This document shows, piece after piece, positions 33,007 to 41,274 of a DNA stretch of 64,000 bases; positions within the stretch are counted from its first letter, which is position 1; each line of letters opens with the position of its first letter. Under the pieces are notes generated by a model, which was given only the letters and a program-made list of their open reading frames with translations, did not search any database and was not told the DNA's origin. This stretch comes from CAMYOC01 sp963704875 (GTDB taxonomy: Bacteria > Pseudomonadota > Gammaproteobacteria > Steroidobacterales > XN24): positions 1,488,001 to 1,552,000 of the forward strand of contig CAVPIA010000008.1 of NCBI GenBank assembly GCA_963704875.1, read 5' to 3'. Both the position numbers and the translations under genes were made by a program.

Positions 33007-33236
33007 TGGACCTATGTATTGTCACGCTTTACTGTTCTCAACGATTCGACGTCGCCTGCCGCCAGCAGATTCAGCCAGTTGCGGGCTACGCCCCCGTTCA
33101 GAACGCGGTCGGTGTCGCGCATTCTCGTTCAGTCCGACTATAGGCAGAGCCCGGCGGGCCTGCCCACAGCGACTGCTCGGATCGAGCGCTCCGGCGAGCT
33201 GAGCGCGATTTTCTTGACCCTTAGAAGGAGCCAGAC

Positions 33237-33704
33237 ATGCAGATTGATATTGGAATTTCGCCGGAGCAGCGCAAGGAGATTGCCCAGGGCTTGTCCCGGC
33301 TGCTTGCCGACAGCTACACCCTGTATCTGAAGACGCACAACTATCACTGGAACGTCACCGGCCCGTTGTTCAATACGCTGCACCTGATGTTTGAGCAGCA
33401 ATACACCGAGCTGGCTACCGCCGTAGACGAAATTGCCGAACGGATCCGGGCCCTGGGTGAACCCGCGCCAGGCTCCTACAAGGCATTCGCCAGACTGACG
33501 GGTATCGAAGAAGAGGAGCAGACACCGGATGCCGAGACGATGATCCGGCAACTGGTAATCGGTCAGGAGACGGTCGTGCGCACCGCCCGCGGCTTGTTCC
33601 CGCTGCTGGACGAAGCCAGTGATGAGCCGACGGCCGACCTGCTGACCCAGCGCATGCAGGTGCATGAGAAGAACGCCTGGATGCTGCGCAGCATGCTGGG
33701 ATAA
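33237..33704 (+). CDS. dps: Dps-family DNA-binding ferritin
   Basis: 155 residues of the Dps/ferritin-like four-helix type. The inter-subunit ferroxidase ligands fit exactly: H37, H49, D64 and E68 (spacing H-x11-H-x14-D-x3-E). THNYHWNVTGPLFNTLHLMF is the family signature. Twelve subunits form a cage that oxidises Fe(II) with hydrogen peroxide, protecting DNA. The N-terminal tail is short and lacks Lys-rich DNA-binding sequence, so DNA binding is doubtful. AGAAGGAG lies seven bases before the ATG. An OxyR-like operator is upstream, fitting peroxide induction. Confidence 0.94.
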   Translation: MQIDIGISPEQRKEIAQGLSRLLADSYTLYLKTHNYHWNVTGPLFNTLHLMFEQQYTELATAVDEIAERIRALGEPAPGSYKAFARLTGIEEEEQTPDAETMIRQLVIGQETVVRTARGLFPLLDEASDEPTADLLTQRMQVHEKNAWMLRSMLG

Positions 33705-33859
33705 GAGGGGTAAGTTGCCAAATCTCGGGTTGCAGGCCGCATCGCCTGGCCCAGGCGACCTGGCGAGCGGGCAGCAAGTGAAAGCCGCCTGATTGACAGG
33801 GGGCCTGCGTCGTCGTCCCGACTGGCGCTACTTCTGATCCTTTTGGCCGGTCGTTTTGA

Positions 33860-33884
33860 GCTGCGCTTTCGGTCAAAGATGGGC
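33860..33884. repeat. Intergenic repeat element, copy C, in a gene-free gap
   Basis: GCTGCGCTTTCGGTCAAAG and the following bases resemble the core of copies at 26179-26204 and 26689-26709 but lack a clear self-complementary stem. The whole gap 33705-33996 has no supported gene; another short inverted repeat, GCCTGGCCCAGGC, is near 33748. Confidence 0.35.
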
Positions 33885-33996
33885 AGGAACCGGCAGGCCG
33901 GCAGACGGCCGTTGGTATGGGTGTAAGCCTGGAGCCGTTATGATTGAGCGCCCGCATTCCGGGCATCCGGAAATTACCGGCGGGTAGCAGAGAAAG

Positions 33997-35085
33997 ATGA
34001 TGGCAAAAGTTTTAACGGTTGTGCTGCTGCTGATCCCGGGTCTGGTTTCCGGCCAGCAGGCCGACGTGCCTGTGCTGGTCGAACCCGTGGCACTGGCGCC
34101 CGTGGCGGACGAGCTCTTGCTCACCGGCACCGCAAACGCCCGCCGTACATCGGCGATCTCCCCGTTCTCTGAGGGCCTGGTCACCGAGATGCGGGTCGAT
34201 GTCGGTGATGTCGTCGCCGCAGGCCAGGTGCTTGCCCGGCTGGACGGCGTGATTGCCGGCCACGAGCTCGCGACCGCGCGGGCGTCGCTGGATGAAGCCC
34301 GCGCGCAGCTCGGGGACGCGATCCGGCGCAGGGACGAAGCTGCCCGGGTCCATGCGGACAACCTGATTGCTTCGAGTACTTATGAATCGACGGTGGCCGA
34401 GGCTGACATCCGTAAAGCTGCCGTGGCCCGGCTGGAAGCCGAGTATGCGCGCCAGCAGGAGATCGTCCGGCGCTACGATGTCCGCGCCCCCTTTGCCGGC
34501 GTAATCGCGCAAAAATTTGTCGAGGTCGGTCAGTGGGTCCAGCGCAGCCAGGCATTGTTCGAGCTGGTGGATGCAGAGGTTTTACGGATCGATGTGCCGA
34601 TACCGCAGTCCTATTTTTCCAGCATCAACACCGGTACACCGGCGACGGTGCGTTTCGATGCCTTGTCCGAAAAACCGATAGACGCGATCGTCTCCACGCG
34701 CGTGCCGTTCAGCGACAACACCGCGCGGACGTTTCTTGTCCGCGTGGAACTGGACAACAGTCGCGGCCTGTTTGCCCCCGGCATGTCCGTCAGAGTGACG
34801 CTGCGGCCCGGTGCCGGTCAGCAGAGCGAGGCCCTGCATGTGCCCCGGGACGCGCTAATAAGAATGGCCGATGGCAGTTATCGGTTGTGGCTGGCGGAGG
34901 GAGAGGGCGACAGGCTTGAGGCGCGGCAGGCGACTGTTCTCGTCAATCGTTTCAGCGGCAGGTTCGCAGTCATTTCAGTCGGCGAAGCCGAGGACCCAAT
35001 CAAACCAGGTGATCAGGTTATCGTGCGTGGCAATGAATCCCTGCGTCCGGGTCAGCTGATCCGCATCGCCGCACCGGGGCCCTGA
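33997..35085 (+). CDS. RND efflux periplasmic adaptor (membrane fusion protein)
   Basis: 362 residues with a signal sequence (MAKVLTVVLLLIPGLVSG). The order is lipoyl half-motif (EGLVTEMRVDVGDVVAAGQVLARLD), an alpha-hairpin (ELATARASLDEARAQLGDAI ... ARLEAEYARQQEIVRRYDV), second lipoyl half with RAPFAGVIAQKFVEVGQWV, then beta-barrel and membrane-proximal strands. The hairpin is relatively short. It couples the RND pump to an outer-membrane channel; no tolC-like gene is in the window. The pump gene begins two bases after its stop. A double ATG is at 33997 and 34000. Confidence 0.93.
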   Translation: MMAKVLTVVLLLIPGLVSGQQADVPVLVEPVALAPVADELLLTGTANARRTSAISPFSEGLVTEMRVDVGDVVAAGQVLARLDGVIAGHELATARASLDEARAQLGDAIRRRDEAARVHADNLIASSTYESTVAEADIRKAAVARLEAEYARQQEIVRRYDVRAPFAGVIAQKFVEVGQWVQRSQALFELVDAEVLRIDVPIPQSYFSSINTGTPATVRFDALSEKPIDAIVSTRVPFSDNTARTFLVRVELDNSRGLFAPGMSVRVTLRPGAGQQSEALHVPRDALIRMADGSYRLWLAEGEGDRLEARQATVLVNRFSGRFAVISVGEAEDPIKPGDQVIVRGNESLRPGQLIRIAAPGP

Positions 35086-35087
35086 TC

Positions 35088-37880
35088 GTGTTTCGCCGGA
35101 TCCTGGAAAACCCCATCCTGGTGGCGGTCGGCGCGAGCCTGGTCGTTGTGCTCGGCGTGTTGTCCGTGTTGCGGGTGCCGGTCCAGCTTATCCCCGATCT
35201 GGACGTCCGGGTGGTGACTGTGGTCACCAGCTGGCCAGGTGCCACGGCACAGGACGTGGAGCGTGAAATCCTGATAGAGCAGGAAGAGTTCCTGAGCAAC
35301 GTCACCGGGATAGACCGAATGACATCCCGTGCCAGCATGGGTCGGGCTGAGATCGAACTCGAGTTTCCGTTCGGAACCGATATCGATGATGTGCTGGTCC
35401 GGGTCAACAACGCGCTGACCCAGGTGTCGGGCTATCCCGAGAATGTTGACGAGCCGCGCATCGTCGCCAACTCCTACTCAGACAATTCCTTCCTGTTCTT
35501 CGGCATTTATCCTTTGCCGGGTAACGATACTGACATCAACGAGTATTTCGATTTGCTCGACGATCAGGTCCGGATGCAGATCGCGAGGATTCCAGGCGTC
35601 TCAGAGGCGGACCTGCGCAATGGCGTTGAACGCCAGGTCCGGATTTATCTTGATCCGAAGCAGCTTGCGGATCGGGGACTATCTATCAACCAGGTGCGTG
35701 TTGCGATACGTGAGCGCAACCGCGACGTCTCCGGTGGCGATCTGGATGCGGGCAAGCGCCGTTATGTGATGCGTACCATGGGCCGCTTCGAGTCGATAGA
35801 AGACATCAATGATCTGGTTATTGCCCAGCGTGGCGATTCGCTGGTGCGGCTCAAGGACGTCGGCTATGCGGAGCTGGATTTTGCAGAAAAACGTCGCCTG
35901 GGATATCTCAACGATAAGCCGGTGATCGTGATGACCATCCGTCGTGAGCCCGGTTCCAACATCGTCGCCGTCCGGGACGCCGCCAAACAGAGGATGGAAG
36001 AACTCAACGCCAGTGTGCTGAATGGTATCGGGCTGACCAGTCAGGTATTCGTGGATGACGCCAAATACGTCGAGGATGCGGTCAGCGTAGTTCGTCAGAA
36101 TCTGATCCTGGGGGCGCTGCTTGCAACCATGGTGCTGTTTGTATTCCTGCGCTCGTGGCGTACCACTTTGGTGGGCGCGATCGGCATACCGATTTGTCTG
36201 GTGGCCGCGTTCCTCGGTTTATTGTTGACCGGACGCACGATCAACGTGATCTCTCTGGCCGGTGTGGCATTCGCTATCGGCATGACGCTGGACAACAGCA
36301 TCGTTGTGCTTGAGAACATCCACCGCCACCGCAGCAGAGGGGAGAGCCGCGCCGACGCGGCGCTGGCTGGGGTGAGTGAAGTATGGAAGGCGGTGCTTGC
36401 TTCGACGCTGACGACGATTTTCGTGTTCCTGCCGGTGCTGTTCGTGCAGGAACAGGCGGGTCAGCTGTACTCCGATATTGCTGTCGCGATATCGGCATCG
36501 ATCCTGATGTCGATGCTGGTAGCGATTACCGTGGTGCCGGTGGGCGCCAGCTATTTTGGTGGTTTCAGACAGGCGCCTGATCCGGAGGGCGCAGCCCACG
36601 ATCTGCTCCACCGCATACTTCGTGCCGTCACCGCGACTACTGCCAGCAACGGTCGTCAGATAGTGACCTTGACCCTCACGCTGCTTGTCACCGGCGCAAT
36701 CTTATTGTTCATGACCCCAAAGGCGGAGTATCTGCCGGAAGGTGAGGAGCCCAAGGCGTTTTCAAACGCCACCGCACCGCCGGGCTACAGTCTCGCCGAA
36801 ACCGAGATCGTCGGGCGTGAGATCCGGAGTTTCCTCAGTCCTCACGTGGGCGCTGACCCGGACGAGTTCGATCGCGGCAACACGGATTTCCCGCCGATCG
36901 AGCTGGCGATTCAATTCGTATCGGCGGGTAACGTGCGCACAATCATGCCGACGGTGGCGCCGGAACATATTGATGAGCTGATCGAGCTTCTTTCCGAGCA
37001 TCTTTCAAGCTATCCGGCGATGCGCAGTTTTGTCACCCGGGGTTCGATTTTCTCAGGCAACTCGGGTGGCACTCGCAGCATCAATGTGGACATCAGTGGC
37101 CCGGACATCGAGGCGCTATACAAAGCCGCCGCCGCGGTTTTCGAAGGCGCGCGTACGACCTTTGAAAATCCCCAGGTTCGAGCCGAGCCCTCGGGTCTGG
37201 CAATGGCTCAGCCCTACCTCGAGATTCGCCCGGACTGGGAGCGGGCCGCCGAGCTCGGCGTCTCCGCGGCTGATCTCGGCTACTCGGTCTGGGCCTATTC
37301 CGACGGTGCGTTTGTCGACGAGTTCTTCCTCGATGACGACAAGATCGACATGTTCCTGTACAGCACGGAAGGCACGGTAGAGCATCCGGAGGACATCTCA
37401 GGCTTGTACATCTACACGCAAGCCGGCGCTGCGGTTCCGCTTTCCACCGTCGCCCGTGTGGTGGAGACGAACAGTACCGATTCAATCCGACGCGTCGACG
37501 GCAATCGCACGATCACGGTGTCCATCATTCCACCGCGCGGTGTCCCGCTGGAAGTGGGGGTCGAGCGAGTGCAGGGAGAAATCCTGACGGCGCTAAAGGC
37601 CAGCGGTGAGGTCGGCCCCGAAATCAGTTTCAATCTCAGCGGCGCCAGCGATCAGCTTGACGCAACCCGCCAGGCGCTGAGTGGGAATTTCCTTGTGGCG
37701 CTGTTGATCACCTATTTCCTGCTGGTCGCGATCCTGTCTCACTGGGGCTATCCGCTGGTTATCATGACTACTGTCCCGATTGGCCTGAGTGGCGGAATCG
37801 CGGGTCTGTGGCTGCTCAACGCCGTCGGCGCACAGTTGCCGCTGATCGGGCTTAATGCGCTACATCAGCCTTGGATGTGA
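35088..37880 (+). CDS. RND efflux pump, N-terminal 930 residues (interrupted by a frameshift)
   Basis: GTG start two bases after the adaptor gene. The reading frame has the first membrane segment (FRRILENPILVAVGASLVVV), the large periplasmic porter domains, the TM2-TM6 block with IGMTLDNSIVVLENIHRHRS (the acidic TM4 residue of proton coupling), a second periplasmic domain and TM7-TM9. It ends prematurely at 37880 after LPLIGLNALHQPWM. The true continuation DVITMLGFLVLVGTVVNNPI is in the next frame. The junction reads CAGCCTTGGATGTG; one more T would restore QPLDVITM, the usual TM10 start. Loss of one T in a T-run is thus the simplest cause. The intact pump would be about 1056 residues. HAE1-like export of hydrophobic compounds is likely; substrate unknown. 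Confidence 0.9.
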   Translation: MFRRILENPILVAVGASLVVVLGVLSVLRVPVQLIPDLDVRVVTVVTSWPGATAQDVEREILIEQEEFLSNVTGIDRMTSRASMGRAEIELEFPFGTDIDDVLVRVNNALTQVSGYPENVDEPRIVANSYSDNSFLFFGIYPLPGNDTDINEYFDLLDDQVRMQIARIPGVSEADLRNGVERQVRIYLDPKQLADRGLSINQVRVAIRERNRDVSGGDLDAGKRRYVMRTMGRFESIEDINDLVIAQRGDSLVRLKDVGYAELDFAEKRRLGYLNDKPVIVMTIRREPGSNIVAVRDAAKQRMEELNASVLNGIGLTSQVFVDDAKYVEDAVSVVRQNLILGALLATMVLFVFLRSWRTTLVGAIGIPICLVAAFLGLLLTGRTINVISLAGVAFAIGMTLDNSIVVLENIHRHRSRGESRADAALAGVSEVWKAVLASTLTTIFVFLPVLFVQEQAGQLYSDIAVAISASILMSMLVAITVVPVGASYFGGFRQAPDPEGAAHDLLHRILRAVTATTASNGRQIVTLTLTLLVTGAILLFMTPKAEYLPEGEEPKAFSNATAPPGYSLAETEIVGREIRSFLSPHVGADPDEFDRGNTDFPPIELAIQFVSAGNVRTIMPTVAPEHIDELIELLSEHLSSYPAMRSFVTRGSIFSGNSGGTRSINVDISGPDIEALYKAAAAVFEGARTTFENPQVRAEPSGLAMAQPYLEIRPDWERAAELGVSAADLGYSVWAYSDGAFVDEFFLDDDKIDMFLYSTEGTVEHPEDISGLYIYTQAGAAVPLSTVARVVETNSTDSIRRVDGNRTITVSIIPPRGVPLEVGVERVQGEILTALKASGEVGPEISFNLSGASDQLDATRQALSGNFLVALLITYFLLVAILSHWGYPLVIMTTVPIGLSGGIAGLWLLNAVGAQLPLIGLNALHQPWM

Positions 37881-38260
37881 TCACGATGCTCGGGTTTCTG
37901 GTGCTGGTCGGTACCGTGGTCAACAATCCGATCCTGATCGTCGATCGAACTATGCACAATGTTCGGGAAAGCGGGATGGAGAGACTGCCGGCGATCATGG
38001 ATGCGGTTTCTTCCCGCCTGCGGCCGATCATGATGTCGACTATCACTACAGTGCTGGGGCTTTCGCCACTGGTATTTATCCCCGGGGCTGGCACGGAGCT
38101 ATACCGCGGTCTGGGCACGATCGTGCTGTTCGGCATTCTCTATTCGGCGTTTGTGACGCTGTTCTTCCTGCCTTCGCTGCTGTGTCTTGTGCTGGCTGCC
38201 GGGGATCGCATTCGCCGGCGGCCGGCGCTCGCAACGCGTCCGCAGCCAGGCGCAACCTGA
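37871..38260 (+). pseudogene. RND efflux pump, C-terminal 130 residues in shifted frame
   Basis: This frame holds TM10-TM12 of the pump, with TMLGFLVLVGTVVNNPILIV and SRLRPIMMSTITTVLGLSPL, and ends with a charged tail. It overlaps the upstream frame by ten bases, and its apparent TTG start is only the shift point. A separate start is unlikely because no ribosome binding sequence precedes it. Whether the cell restores the frame, lacks the pump, or the sequence has an error cannot be decided here. Confidence 0.85.
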
Positions 38261-38299
38261 GCCGGTCGAAACCGGTTCGTATCGGATACTGATTGCCAG

Positions 38300-40198
38300 A
38301 TGCTGCGGTTTGAACAACTTGCACTTCGTCGCGGCCCGCGGCTGTTGTTCGAACAAGCGGATTTCAGCGTGTATCCAGGACAGAAGCTGGGTATCACCGG
38401 CGCCAATGGCAGCGGCAAGTCCAGCCTGTTTGCACTCATCCTGGGCCAGCTGCACGCCGATGGCGGTGATTTCTTTTTGCCTCGCGACTGGGTAATCGCC
38501 CACGTTGGGCAGGAAACACCGGCCGATCCGCGAGCCGCCCTGGAATATGTGCTGGATGGCGATGCGGAGCTGCGCCTGGTGGAACGCCGCATCGCCAGGG
38601 CCGAGGCTGACGGAGAAGGGGAGCGGCTGGGCGCGCTGCACGGGCAGCTCGAAGCCATCGATGGATACACCGCGCCGAGTCGCGCCGCTCAATTGCTGGC
38701 GGGTCTGGGTTTCGCGCCCGGCGAGGAATTGCGCCCGGTCAGCGAGTTCTCCGGGGGCTGGCGCATGCGCCTGAATCTGGCGCGCGCTCTGATGTGCCGT
38801 TCTGATTTGCTGTTGCTGGATGAACCGACCAACCACCTCGATCTGGATGCGGTCATCTGGCTTGAAGAGTGGCTGCGGGCCTACCAGGGCACGCTATTGC
38901 TGATTGCGCACGATCGGGATTTTCTCGATGGCGTCTGCACCCATATCGCGCAATTAGAGGATTTTCGGCTGGAGCTTTATAACGGCAACTATTCCGCCTT
39001 CGAGCGTTTGCGCAGCGAACGACTGGCGACGCGCGCAGCCGAATACGCCAAACAACAGCGCGAAATGGCGCACATGCGAGCGTTCGTAGACCGGTTCCGG
39101 GCCAAGGCGTCGAAGGCACGTCAGGCGCAGAGCAGGATCAAGGCCCTGGAACGGATGGAGCTGATCGCTCCGGCGCACGTCGATTCCCCATTTCATTTCG
39201 CGTTCAAGCCACCTGAGAAGTCGCCCCACCCGCTGCTCAAGGTGGAAGCTGCAAGCGCAGGATACGGGCAGCACGAAGTGCTGTCCGGGATTGAATTACC
39301 GCTGGCGCCTGGTGACCGCATTGGTCTGCTGGGAAGAAACGGGGCCGGCAAGTCGACCCTGATCAAGCTGCTTGCCGGAAATCTGCAGCCGCTCGGTGGT
39401 GTCGTCGAGCGCGCCAGGGATCTCCGGGTCGGTTATTTTGCCCAGCACCAGCTGGAACAGCTTGATCCTGATGCGTCGCCACTAACGCACCTGCAGCGTA
39501 TCGATCCCAAAGCCCGCGACCAGCAGCTGAGGAGCTTCCTCGGTGGCTTCGGCTTTTCAAATGAACAGGCGCTGACCCCGACCCGGCCGTTCTCCGGCGG
39601 AGAGAAGTCGCGCCTGGCCCTGGCCCTGATCGTTTATCTGCGCCCCAACTTGCTGTTGCTGGATGAACCCACCAACCATCTTGACCTGGAGATGCGGCAG
39701 TCTCTGGCCGTGGCCCTCCAGGACTACGATGGCGCGATGGTCCTGGTCTCTCATGACCGGCATCTGCTGCGCGTTTGCTGCGACGAGTTGTTGCTGGTTG
39801 CGGACAAGCAGGTAGCGACGTTTCCGGGCAGCCTGGATGACTATCCGCGCTGGCTGGCAGAGAGCGCTCGGGCGGAGAGGCCACGGAGTACACCGGGTGC
39901 GGGCGATCACAGTGCTGCCAGTCGAAAGGCACGCAAGCGCAGGTCGGCTGACCAGCGTCAGCGGATCCAGCCCCTGCGTCGCAAGGCCCGCGCCGCAGAG
40001 CGCGAGTTAGCCTTGATTCACAAGCAGCAGCTCGAGATGGAGGACAGGCTGGCCGCGCCGGATCTCTATCAGCCCGTCAATAAGAGCGCGTTAAAGGAAC
40101 TGCTGCTGGAGCAATCGAGCCTGGAGCGCCGGTGCAAGGAGCAGGAAGCGCTATGGCTGAAGCTGGCCCAGGAGCTGGAGGCGCTGGAAAGTAGCTGA
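38300..40198 (+). CDS. ABC-F family ATP-binding protein (YheS-like)
   Basis: 632 residues with two ATPase domains and no membrane segments. Walker A motifs GANGSGKSS (34-42) and GRNGAGKST; signatures FSGGW and FSGGEKS; Walker B LLLLDEPTNHLDL in both. Between them lies the P-site tRNA-interaction linker, with RFRAKASKARQAQSRIKALE. After the second domain there is a charged Arg/Lys/Glu-rich coiled-coil tail (about 530-632). This arrangement fits the YheS (Uup-like) subgroup of ABC-F translation factors, which act on the ribosome. The gene starts 39 bases after the pump and ends before the terminator at 40375. Confidence 0.93.
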   Translation: MLRFEQLALRRGPRLLFEQADFSVYPGQKLGITGANGSGKSSLFALILGQLHADGGDFFLPRDWVIAHVGQETPADPRAALEYVLDGDAELRLVERRIARAEADGEGERLGALHGQLEAIDGYTAPSRAAQLLAGLGFAPGEELRPVSEFSGGWRMRLNLARALMCRSDLLLLDEPTNHLDLDAVIWLEEWLRAYQGTLLLIAHDRDFLDGVCTHIAQLEDFRLELYNGNYSAFERLRSERLATRAAEYAKQQREMAHMRAFVDRFRAKASKARQAQSRIKALERMELIAPAHVDSPFHFAFKPPEKSPHPLLKVEAASAGYGQHEVLSGIELPLAPGDRIGLLGRNGAGKSTLIKLLAGNLQPLGGVVERARDLRVGYFAQHQLEQLDPDASPLTHLQRIDPKARDQQLRSFLGGFGFSNEQALTPTRPFSGGEKSRLALALIVYLRPNLLLLDEPTNHLDLEMRQSLAVALQDYDGAMVLVSHDRHLLRVCCDELLLVADKQVATFPGSLDDYPRWLAESARAERPRSTPGAGDHSAASRKARKRRSADQRQRIQPLRRKARAAERELALIHKQQLEMEDRLAAPDLYQPVNKSALKELLLEQSSLERRCKEQEALWLKLAQELEALESS

Positions 40199-40505
40199 CG
40201 GGTTGCACCGCATATCACGCTGCAGGCGAGGCCAGGGTGATCATGAGATTCCGGATCCGACCCGCCTCGCGTTATCCAGCATGGCGATCCTCATCATGGC
40301 TTGATCCGCCGTCGTCGAGTGCGCTCAGACCATCGACTGAATGGGTCTGACAAGAGTCCCACCAGGAGACTGCCAAAGGCCCGCTGTCAAAGCGGGCCTT
40401 TTTTTGTGTGTTGATGACCGGCAGAGCATTGTGGCGCCGGCCATCGCCGCCTAACATGAGCATCGGCATCAATGACGGAGTGCGGATGAGCACGAGTTTT
40501 GTTCC
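40199..40505. other. Gene-free stretch before crcB, with terminator
   Basis: About 300 bases without a supported gene. It contains the ABC-F terminator at 40375-40405. I looked for a fluoride riboswitch before crcB and found no convincing match to the crcB motif. Confidence 0.55.
40375..40405 (+). terminator. Intrinsic terminator
   Basis: Stem AAAGGCCCGCT / AGCGGGCCTTT (11 bp, 5-base loop GTCAA) followed by TTTT, about 180 bases after the ABC-F stop. Confidence 0.9.
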
Positions 40506-40874
40506 GTGGTCTATGTGGGGCTCGGCGGCATGCTCGGTGCCGTTGCTCGCTATCTGGCGACGCTGGCCACAGCCGGGACGAGCTTCGCCCTGCCGTTTGG
40601 AACGCTTATCTCAAACCTCGCCGGTTGCTTCCTTATAGGTGTCATCGCCGCATTTGCCGCAGAGGGTGATTTGATGTCACCCGAAACCAGGCTGTTTCTC
40701 GCCACCGGTTTCTGCGGTGGTTTCACCACCATGTCGTCATTTGTCTACGAGCTCGCCCAATACATCCGCAGTGGCGAAATGCTGTACGCGAGTTTGTACT
40801 TTGGTCTCACCCTGATCGGCGCGATAGCCCTGTTCTATCTGGGCAGCGCGGCGGTCGTTTTGCTGCGTTCATGA
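40506..40874 (+). CDS. crcB: Fluoride ion channel CrcB/Fluc
   Basis: 122 residues with four membrane segments: GLGGMLGAVARYLATL, PFGTLISNLAGCFLIGVI (the Asn of the channel motif), ATGFCGGFTTMSSFVYELAQ and the last helix. The GxxT/FSTF-type block is GGFTTMSSF. Dual-topology dimers expel fluoride. The only in-frame start is a GTG at 40506 without a good ribosome binding sequence. By contrast an ATG at 40486, in another frame, has GGAG five bases upstream and would give MSTSFV then, after one inserted C in CCG, VVYVGLGG. A lost base in a C-run is therefore likely, and the natural start is probably 40486. DUF190 follows after nine bases. Confidence 0.88.
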   Translation: MVYVGLGGMLGAVARYLATLATAGTSFALPFGTLISNLAGCFLIGVIAAFAAEGDLMSPETRLFLATGFCGGFTTMSSFVYELAQYIRSGEMLYASLYFGLTLIGAIALFYLGSAAVVLLRS

Positions 40875-40883
40875 GGTTGTCCC

Positions 40884-41243
40884 ATGCACACTGAAGGCGA
40901 AGCATGTCTGCTGCGGATATTTGTTGGCGAGTCGGACAAGCATGGGCATCTGGCTCTGTACGAGGCCATTGTGCGCGAGGCCAGGGCCCAGGGTCTTGCC
41001 GGCGCCACGGTGCTGCGCGGCATTACCGGTTATGGCGCAAGTTCGAAACTGCGCCAGGTCAAAGTACTGGATCTTTCTACCGATCTGCCGGTGGTGGTGG
41101 AGATTATCGAACAGGAATCTCAGGTCGAGTCATTCATGAAGACGGTCGACCGCTTGATGGAGGAGTCCGGGTCCGGCGGATTTGTCACCGTCGAGAAGGC
41201 ACATGTGGTCCGCTATTTCAGCGAATCCGTTGACCAGACTTAG
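40884..41243 (+). CDS. DUF190 protein (fluoride-associated)
   Basis: 119 residues. LRIFVGESDKHGHLALYEAI and ARAQGLAGATVLRGITGYG are the DUF190 hallmarks, a PII-like fold with possible nucleotide binding, then VDRLMEESGSGGFVTVEKAH. It is often encoded next to crcB, as here with nine bases between, suggesting a regulatory role in fluoride export; direct biochemical evidence is limited. The ATG is preceded by GAGG. It converges on the lactate dehydrogenase gene. Confidence 0.9.
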   Translation: MHTEGEACLLRIFVGESDKHGHLALYEAIVREARAQGLAGATVLRGITGYGASSKLRQVKVLDLSTDLPVVVEIIEQESQVESFMKTVDRLMEESGSGGFVTVEKAHVVRYFSESVDQT

Positions 41244-41274
41244 GATCATCTGCGACCCGCCATCCACCTGTCGC

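Noticed and set aside
33748..33760. Short palindrome GCCTGGCCCAGGC after dps
   Set aside because: Too short and without a T-tract; not a supported terminator or operator.
40406..40505. Fluoride riboswitch before crcB
   Set aside because: The sequence does not give the conserved crcB-motif pseudoknot pattern when read in order.
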